Origin: an uncultured Collinsella sp.
GTDB taxonomy: Bacteria; Actinomycetota; Coriobacteriia; Coriobacteriales; Coriobacteriaceae
Length of the DNA stretch: 28,142 bases
Reading direction: 5' to 3'
NCBI GenBank assembly: GCA_958433005.1
Contig: CAUAWV010000030.1
Location: 1 to 28,142 of the forward strand
Part shown: piece after piece, positions 23,678 through 28,142 of the stretch
Layout: the number at the start of each line of letters is the position of its first letter
How positions within the stretch are numbered: the first letter of the stretch is position 1
Program-made: the position numbers and the translations under genes
Notes under the pieces: model-generated
Database searches by the model: none
Told to the model about the DNA's origin: nothing
Seen by the model: only the letters and a program-made list of their open reading frames with translations

Positions 23678-25018
23678 GTGAAGTCCCTCACCTCTTTTGC
23701 AAAGCGCTCAGCCCAGCTTGCCGCCGGCTTTGTCTGCGCTATCGCCCTTGCCGCTGGCGTGCCCACCGTCGCCGGCGCCCAAGTACTCACGACCGACAAT
23801 GTTTGCGGCAAAACCGCCGATGCGCGCGGCATCACGGCCGAAAACCTGCCCGATATCGATGCGACCAATGCCCTCGTCATGGGCAAAGACGGCACCGTCT
23901 ACTATGCCCGCGGCGCCGATGAGCAGGTCAAGATTGCCTCGATCACCAAGGTCATGACCGCAATCCTAACCGTCGAGAATTGCAAGATGGACGAGAAGGC
24001 CACGGTGAGCAACGCCGCAGCCACCGTGGGCAATTCAACAGCCGGCCTACTCGAAGGCGACGAGCTCACCGCGAAGCAGGCACTGCGCGGCCTGATGATT
24101 CCCTCGGGCAACGACGCCGCCATCGTGCTCGCCGAATATGTGGGCAAGAAGATCGACCCTAAGACCAAAGACGCCGAGGCAACATTTGTGAAAGCCATGA
24201 ACGAGCGCGCTAAGAAGCTCGGTTGCACCGGCACGCTTTTTGAAAACCCGCATGGTCTGGACTTTGATGAGTGGGCTGGCGATATGCACTCAACCGCACA
24301 CGACGTAGCGCTGATGATGCAGGAGGCCATGAAAAACGACACGATCCGCGAGGTCGTAGCGAGCGAAGATTCCTGGATCGAGGTCACGGGCGCCGACGGC
24401 ACCGACCATTCGCATTCCATGGACACGCATAACTATTTGCTAGGCCAAGATGGCAACATCGGTGGCAAGACCGGCACCACCGATGATGCAGGCTATTGCT
24501 TTACGGGTGCCTACAACCGCGATGGCGACGAGATCTACACCGTCGTTTTGAACTCCACCACCACCGACCAGCGCTTTACCGATACCGCAACCCTTGCCAA
24601 TTGGTACTACGGTCACAAGGTGACGGTCGCAATCGCCAACACGCAGGAAAAGACCGCCAACGGCAACCCACTTATGGCGCGCATTGGCCAAACCGACTGG
24701 ACGGATAAGACGATCGACGCCACGCTCGCCGATCCTACGGCGCAAGCGACCGTGTTTTCCCTTGCCGGCGAGGTGACCGAAAAGGTTAGCTACGACGATC
24801 TTTCGGGCACGGTGCATGTGGGCGACAAGGTGGGCAGCGTTACGCTCAAGCAGGATGGCACCAAGATCGCCGTCATGGACCTGGTTGCCGACGAGGAAGG
24901 CGCAGGGCCGAATCCCATTGAGTGGCTACTCGTGAAGCTCGATCGCTTGGGCCGCCGCATCGACAACCGCCCGCTCACGACAGAAAGCGAGACCGTCGCC
25001 AAGGCGCCCGAGGTGTAG
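23678..25018 (+). CDS. dacA: Secreted serine D-alanyl-D-alanine carboxypeptidase (S11, DacA/PBP5-like)
   Basis: 446 residues from GTG 23678. This start is preferred because the -10 box at 23633 lies inside the longer reading frame and the next residues form a clean signal peptide: basic KSLTSFAKR, hydrophobic LAAGFVCAIALAAGV, then AGAQ. Active-site motifs are complete: SITK (88-91), SGN (143-145) and KTGTT (264-268). A PBP5-like C-terminal beta domain follows and ends in an amphipathic helix (IEWLLVKLDRLGRRI) for membrane attachment. It removes the terminal D-Ala of peptidoglycan pentapeptides and so limits cross-linking. The only plus-strand protein gene in the window, divergent from the VanR-like regulator, with a strong terminator. 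Confidence 0.93.
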   Translation: MKSLTSFAKRSAQLAAGFVCAIALAAGVPTVAGAQVLTTDNVCGKTADARGITAENLPDIDATNALVMGKDGTVYYARGADEQVKIASITKVMTAILTVENCKMDEKATVSNAAATVGNSTAGLLEGDELTAKQALRGLMIPSGNDAAIVLAEYVGKKIDPKTKDAEATFVKAMNERAKKLGCTGTLFENPHGLDFDEWAGDMHSTAHDVALMMQEAMKNDTIREVVASEDSWIEVTGADGTDHSHSMDTHNYLLGQDGNIGGKTGTTDDAGYCFTGAYNRDGDEIYTVVLNSTTTDQRFTDTATLANWYYGHKVTVAIANTQEKTANGNPLMARIGQTDWTDKTIDATLADPTAQATVFSLAGEVTEKVSYDDLSGTVHVGDKVGSVTLKQDGTKIAVMDLVADEEGAGPNPIEWLLVKLDRLGRRIDNRPLTTESETVAKAPEV

Positions 25019-25046
25019 TGCGCAAGAATAATAAGCCCACTGAAGG

Positions 25047-25075
25047 GAGGCGTCCGAAAGGATGCCTCTTTTTTT
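25047..25075 (+). terminator. Intrinsic terminator of dacA-like gene
   Basis: GAGGCGTCC (25047-25055) pairs with GGATGCCTC (25060-25068), tetraloop GAAA, one G/T wobble, followed by seven T (25069-25075). A textbook plus-strand terminator 28 bases after the stop. Confidence 0.95.
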
Positions 25076-25109
25076 GAGGTTCGAATCCCCAGCCGCCATT
25101 CTTGATAAT

Positions 25110-25135
25110 AAAAAGGGCCCCAAATGGGACCCTTC
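25110..25135 (-). terminator. Duplicated tRNA-Ser terminator, outer copy
   Basis: Minus strand AAGGGTCCC-ATTT-GGGGCCCTT followed by TTT. Identical core to the terminator next to the intact tRNA, 190 bases away; here it follows only an 18-base tRNA remnant. Confidence 0.7.
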
Positions 25136-25299
25136 TTCAAATTCGTACTGGCGGAGAGCTGGGGATGTCCGGGCATGCTGCGCATGCCCTCCGGCTTCAA
25201 AGCCTGGCGGCTTTTCGCCCACGGGCTACAAACGCTTTCGCGTTTGCTTAACGCCCGTGCCCTCTCGGGTTCGAATCCCCAGCCTCCTTTCTCCGCACA

Positions 25300-25325
25300 A
25301 AAAAGGGCCCCAAATGGGACCCTTC
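25300..25325 (-). terminator. Terminator of tRNA-Ser
   Basis: Minus strand AAGGGTCCC pairs with GGGGCCCTT around loop ATTT (one T/G wobble), followed by TTTT. Lies 14 bases past the tRNA CCA end. Confidence 0.85.
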
Positions 25326-25338
25326 TTTCAAGTCATAC

Positions 25339-25429
25339 TGGCGGAGAGCTGGGGATTCGAACCCCAGATGCCCTTTTGGGGCATACTCGCTTAGCAGGCG
25401 AGCACCTTCGGCCTCTCGGTCAGCTCTCC
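25339..25429 (-). tRNA. tRNA-Ser (anticodon GCU)
   Basis: 91 bases with an encoded CCA. Acceptor stem GGAGAGC/GCTCTCC, discriminator G, D-arm region TGACCGAGAGGCCGAAGG, anticodon stem-loop CTCGC-CTGCTAA-GCGAG (anticodon GCU, reads AGC and AGU), long class II variable arm TATGCCCC-AAAA-GGGCAT, and T-arm TGGGG-TTCGAAT-CCCCA. The long variable arm is diagnostic of serine tRNA. Confidence 0.97.
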
Positions 25430-25443
25430 GTAACAGCCGTTCT

Positions 25444-25472
25444 ATAGTAACCAAACAGCCAAGGATGAGCAA
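25444..25472 (-). promoter_or_regulatory. Promoter of tRNA-Ser
   Basis: On the minus strand TTGCTC (25472-25467), a 17-base spacer and TACTAT (25449-25444). Transcription would start about 8 bases before the mature tRNA 5' end. Confidence 0.6.
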
Positions 25473-25521
25473 GAGGAAATTTTCTAATTGCCTAGCAGCC
25501 TTTCCTTCTTGAAAGCTTCGC

Positions 25522-27963
25522 CTACCCCAGCGAGCGGTTGAGGGAGCCGAGCTCGTCGTTGCCCATGGTGCGCCACATTTGGAAGATACAACCGCGCGCC
25601 AGGAAAAAGAAACCGTTGTCGACCAGTTGCACAGCGGCATCTGCCAGCTGATTCGTCACGGCGGACACTGGCGGCAGCTCTAGTCCAGCCTTGTGGATGG
25701 TCTCGACCGCTTCCTCGAACGTCGGAGGCCCGCTGACGCCCATCTCGTTCATAAGGCCCTGCATTTCTTCCAGCGCGCTGCTGCCCGACTCCTCGCCGCG
25801 CGGCACCAGACGGTAACAAGCCAGCGCCAGGTCGAGCTGATCGCAATTCCAATAGGCAAACGCCAAGCGATAGAACAGGTAGCCGATTGCAGAACGATCG
25901 CTGGCAATACGTAGGCCGTGGCGCGCCACCTCGATAATCTCGTCAAAGCGCTCCAGACGCGCAAGCACGTTGATGAGCGCAAAGTGCGACTGCATGGACG
26001 AGCGCGCCAGATCGTAAAGATGGCGCACCTCGGGCAGTGCTCGTTCAAAGTCCTCTTGCTCGGCGTAAAAGCTGCAGATCTCGTGCTGGGCAAAGTACAG
26101 CGCATCGGGCGCACGAAGGATTCGCACAGAGCGGTCTTCTTCCAACACCGGTAGCACCATGCGCACCAGCTGGTTATCGCAAAACTGCGTTTGAACCGGA
26201 CCTGTCGCCAAAAGCTCGGCGACGGCGCACTTAGCCTCCAACTCCTCAACAAGACGGGAAAAGCCTTCAAAAGCACCTGTACGGTCGACTTTTGCCTGCT
26301 CGCGCAATTCAACAACACGGGCCACGTATGGGTCGTCGTCCTCTTCCATGACCTCCAGCTCGTCAGCCGTATCGGCAAGCAGCAGATCGCGCAGCGCCGG
26401 CGGCAGCATGCGATGGTCATCACGCGGACGAGCATGAACCTCCGCAGGTTCAATCGTCTCCGGAGCGGTTGACTCATATGCCTCAAGCACACGCTTGCAC
26501 GGCATATCGTCCATGTCCATGCTCTCAAGATCCTTGGCGACAGGCACGCAATCGGCCAGATAGGCCGCGCGCCCAAAGAAATACGTTGCGACAACGCACT
26601 CGCCCTGCTCACTGTCGGGAGCAGCAATCTGCACATAGCAGCGCGTGATGCAGGTGCCCGCGGCAAAACACGCTGCCGCAAGCGTGAGCGCCACGCGCGC
26701 ATCGTGCTCCGCGGCCCAGATCGCGCGCGTGTCCTCGTCCAACTCGTGCCAGGCGTCATCTTGAGCGTCGTATTCACGTTGTGGCATAGCATCAACGACA
26801 GACTGCCCAAACCGAACGAGCATGATCCCCTCGGCAACGTTTGCCCGATAGGTATAGTCGAGCCGCGTGACCACGTTAAGTGCCTCGACAATACGCGCGA
26901 AGCGGGTACGCACATCCCACTCACCGCCCGGCTGGCAAGCCACCGTACCCGGTTTGCCCCACGGGTTATCGCTCGAGGCCGTATCGAGCAGTCGGGGAAC
27001 ATCGTTGGTCGTCTTGGCGATATGCCACGCATCAAAGAGCGCGCAGCCCTCAAGGCTCGGCGAGGATGCCGCAGGGACCAATCCGGCCCCGATGTGCTCA
27101 AGGATGGCGGAGAGACGGTTAAGACGGCACTCGATGGCAAGCAGCATGTCAATCTCGTCCTGGTCCAGCAGGCTGCGATCAAAATTGAGATAGAAAAGCT
27201 TTGAGCGATCGATGCGAGCCAGGCTCATCTCGGACTTAGCGGCGATGGTGCGCAAGCGGGGCAAGTCAATTTCACTCATAAGGGCGGCGGCATAGCGCTC
27301 GATACCGCTCGGATTCTCGGCATGGTCAATGCGGTAAAGCAGCGTCTCGATAGCATCAGGGAGCGGTGCCGTGTTAAAGCCCAAAAACACCTCGACCGGC
27401 TCGGGCAACTTTACGAGCTTGATCTTGTCGACAACGTTTTGCATACCCTCGTCGAGTCCGTCGGCGTCCGCCGTGCTCGCAATGGTATTTTCGGAGTCAG
27501 CGAATATCACGTAGCGCAGGAACATCGATGCCATGAACTCACCGTAAGGAAGGGAGCGGGTCGAATTCCATGTCTCGTGGTCGGACTGCTCGCGCATGGG
27601 GCCTTCGGGAGAGCCGACGGTTCGCGCGCACGCGCGCATTGTGCCGTTGGCTCCCCGAACCACAATCTCACCAATACCGGAGTCCGACTCGTCAAGGACC
27701 AGTTCCATGTCGGGATCGTTGGGCAGCGGAGTCTCGCTAACGGGGCGGTCCACCTTGTACACCTCGCCCGAAACGCTTACGTAGCCCAAAAGCGACACAT
27801 GACTTTTGCCAACGAATTCGACGACATAGCAAGATTCATGCTGATCCTCGCCAAAGAGTTTCCAGACCACGCCATATGAGCGTCCCGCAGGCTGCTCGGG
27901 CATCGCCGGAAAGCGCTTTTTGGGATCGAGAAACCTGAGCTTGTATGTCGGACGCTCTGCCAC
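25522..27963 (-). CDS. Large TPR-containing protein of unknown function
   Basis: 813 residues; I do not recognise a named family. No signal peptide or convincing membrane helix, so probably cytosolic. The N-terminal third is beta-rich and mixed (SYGVVWKLFGEDQHESCYVV near the start). A central region includes a segment rich in Trp, Asp and Arg. A strongly acidic stretch follows (ELEVMEEDDDP). The C-terminal part (about 620-725) is a run of paired helices matching TPR-like repeats (for example FALINVLARLERFDEIIEVA and FYRLAFAYWNCDQLDLALAC). The start is GTG at 27963 with AGGGTG seven bases upstream. It converges on dacA across the tRNA and stands alone. Helical repeats suggest a protein-binding scaffold; nothing shows a catalytic site. 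Confidence 0.75.
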   Translation of the reverse strand: MAERPTYKLRFLDPKKRFPAMPEQPAGRSYGVVWKLFGEDQHESCYVVEFVGKSHVSLLGYVSVSGEVYKVDRPVSETPLPNDPDMELVLDESDSGIGEIVVRGANGTMRACARTVGSPEGPMREQSDHETWNSTRSLPYGEFMASMFLRYVIFADSENTIASTADADGLDEGMQNVVDKIKLVKLPEPVEVFLGFNTAPLPDAIETLLYRIDHAENPSGIERYAAALMSEIDLPRLRTIAAKSEMSLARIDRSKLFYLNFDRSLLDQDEIDMLLAIECRLNRLSAILEHIGAGLVPAASSPSLEGCALFDAWHIAKTTNDVPRLLDTASSDNPWGKPGTVACQPGGEWDVRTRFARIVEALNVVTRLDYTYRANVAEGIMLVRFGQSVVDAMPQREYDAQDDAWHELDEDTRAIWAAEHDARVALTLAAACFAAGTCITRCYVQIAAPDSEQGECVVATYFFGRAAYLADCVPVAKDLESMDMDDMPCKRVLEAYESTAPETIEPAEVHARPRDDHRMLPPALRDLLLADTADELEVMEEDDDPYVARVVELREQAKVDRTGAFEGFSRLVEELEAKCAVAELLATGPVQTQFCDNQLVRMVLPVLEEDRSVRILRAPDALYFAQHEICSFYAEQEDFERALPEVRHLYDLARSSMQSHFALINVLARLERFDEIIEVARHGLRIASDRSAIGYLFYRLAFAYWNCDQLDLALACYRLVPRGEESGSSALEEMQGLMNEMGVSGPPTFEEAVETIHKAGLELPPVSAVTNQLADAAVQLVDNGFFFLARGCIFQMWRTMGNDELGSLNRSLG

Positions 27964-28000
27964 GAAGTATCACCCTGATCGGTCGCTTGAAGAAGGAGTG

Positions 28001-28019
28001 GTCGCGAATAAGTCGCGAC
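28001..28019. promoter_or_regulatory. Dyad upstream of the TPR protein gene
   Basis: Perfect inverted repeat GTCGCGA-ATAAG-TCGCGAC, 38 bases upstream of the GTG start. A second small hairpin TCGTCC-CTTT-GGACGA lies at 28054-28069, and a TAAGAT -10-like box at about 28033-28028 on the minus strand. The dyad would sit in the 5' leader or just past the transcription start: operator or leader hairpin. Confidence 0.45.
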
Positions 28020-28087
28020 ATCTACTCGGAATCTTACACGAGTCGACAGGAAATCGTCCCTTTGGACGAAAGCACTCAAGCTGGCGC

Positions 28088-28115
28088 AAAAGAAAAGCCC
28101 CCGTTGCCGGGAGCT
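28088..28115 (-). terminator. Terminator of a gene beyond the right edge
   Basis: AGCCCCCG (28096-28103) pairs with CGGGAGCT (28108-28115), loop TTGC, one wobble. On the minus strand it is followed by TTTCTTTT, so it ends a minus-strand transcript arriving from outside the window. TTTAAT follows on the plus strand, so it may be weakly bidirectional. Confidence 0.8.
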
Positions 28116-28142
28116 TTAATCTCAAATGGTGCGGCGTATAGG

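Larger units (their letters stand above)
25078..25354. repeat. Direct repeat, 190-bp period, with tRNA-Ser 3' fragments
   Basis: An approximately 87-bp segment occurs at about 25078-25164 and again at about 25268-25354, exactly 190 bases apart and largely identical. Each copy has, in order: a plus-strand tRNA T-arm-like fragment (GGTTCGAATCCCCAGCC), a terminator hairpin (GGGCCCCAAATGGGACCC), and the reverse complement of a tRNA-Ser 3' end (TGGCGGAGAGCTGGGGAT). The second copy runs into the intact tRNA-Ser gene; the first stops after 18 bases of tRNA identity. The 103 bp between copies contains several hairpins, including CACGGGC/GCCCGTG around CAAACGC/GCGTTTG. Confidence 0.8.

Noticed and set aside
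25151..25290. Possible selenocysteine tRNA (TTCAAA loop and GGGTTCGAATCCC arm on the plus strand)
   Set aside because: The putative anticodon stem is mismatched, there is no D-loop with GG, the gap between anticodon-like and T-arm-like parts is far too long, and the 3' end lacks CCA. Better explained as repeated tRNA-Ser fragments.
28071..28080. Half of a heat-shock CTTGAGT-type operator (minus strand CTTGAGTGC)
   Set aside because: The second half ACTCAAG is missing at the required distance.

Overview
The window looks like a chromosomal segment of a Gram-positive, high-GC anaerobe of the Coriobacteriia, most likely Collinsella or a close relative. This is inferred from GC-rich codon use, the protein make-up and strong AGGAGG-type ribosome binding sites; no database search was run. 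Nearly every gene lies on the minus strand. The exception is a D,D-carboxypeptidase at the right. Several very long plus-strand open frames are codon-register mirror images of real genes and are not annotated.

Layout, left to right. At 1-6.5 kb: phosphoenolpyruvate carboxylase (ppc), histidyl-tRNA synthetase (hisS), the remnant of an MFS transporter with its middle deleted, and an M20 amidohydrolase. At 6.6-7.6 kb: an EamA/DMT-type exporter with its own terminator. At 7.8-12.8 kb: two adjacent, translationally coupled YhgE/Pip membrane proteins. At 12.8-13.3 kb: a 450-bp gene-free stretch full of dyads, including a tandem 45-bp hairpin repeat. At 13.3-18.1 kb: htpG, an ElaA-like acetyltransferase and a compact bacterial tyrosine kinase module (cpsC adaptor, cpsD kinase, cpsB PHP phosphatase) with no glycosyltransferases beside it. 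At 18.3-21.4 kb: pstB, then a PhoB-type regulator and a PhoR-type kinase, with a candidate three-repeat PHO box upstream of pstB but no pstSCA or phoU. At 21.5-25.0 kb: a VanR/VanS-like two-component pair divergent from a secreted serine D,D-carboxypeptidase. At 25.0-25.5 kb: tRNA-Ser(GCU) beside a 190-bp-period direct repeat that carries partial tRNA-Ser 3' ends and a duplicated terminator. At 25.5-28.0 kb: an 813-residue TPR-containing protein of unknown function.

The theme is envelope and signalling biology: phosphate sensing, cell-wall sensing and peptidoglycan trimming, tyrosine phosphorylation linked to surface polysaccharide, and large YhgE/Pip envelope proteins, set among housekeeping genes. 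No prophage, transposase, CRISPR array or defence locus is visible. The least explained parts are the YhgE pair, the tRNA-Ser fragment repeats, the hairpin repeats between genes and the large TPR protein.
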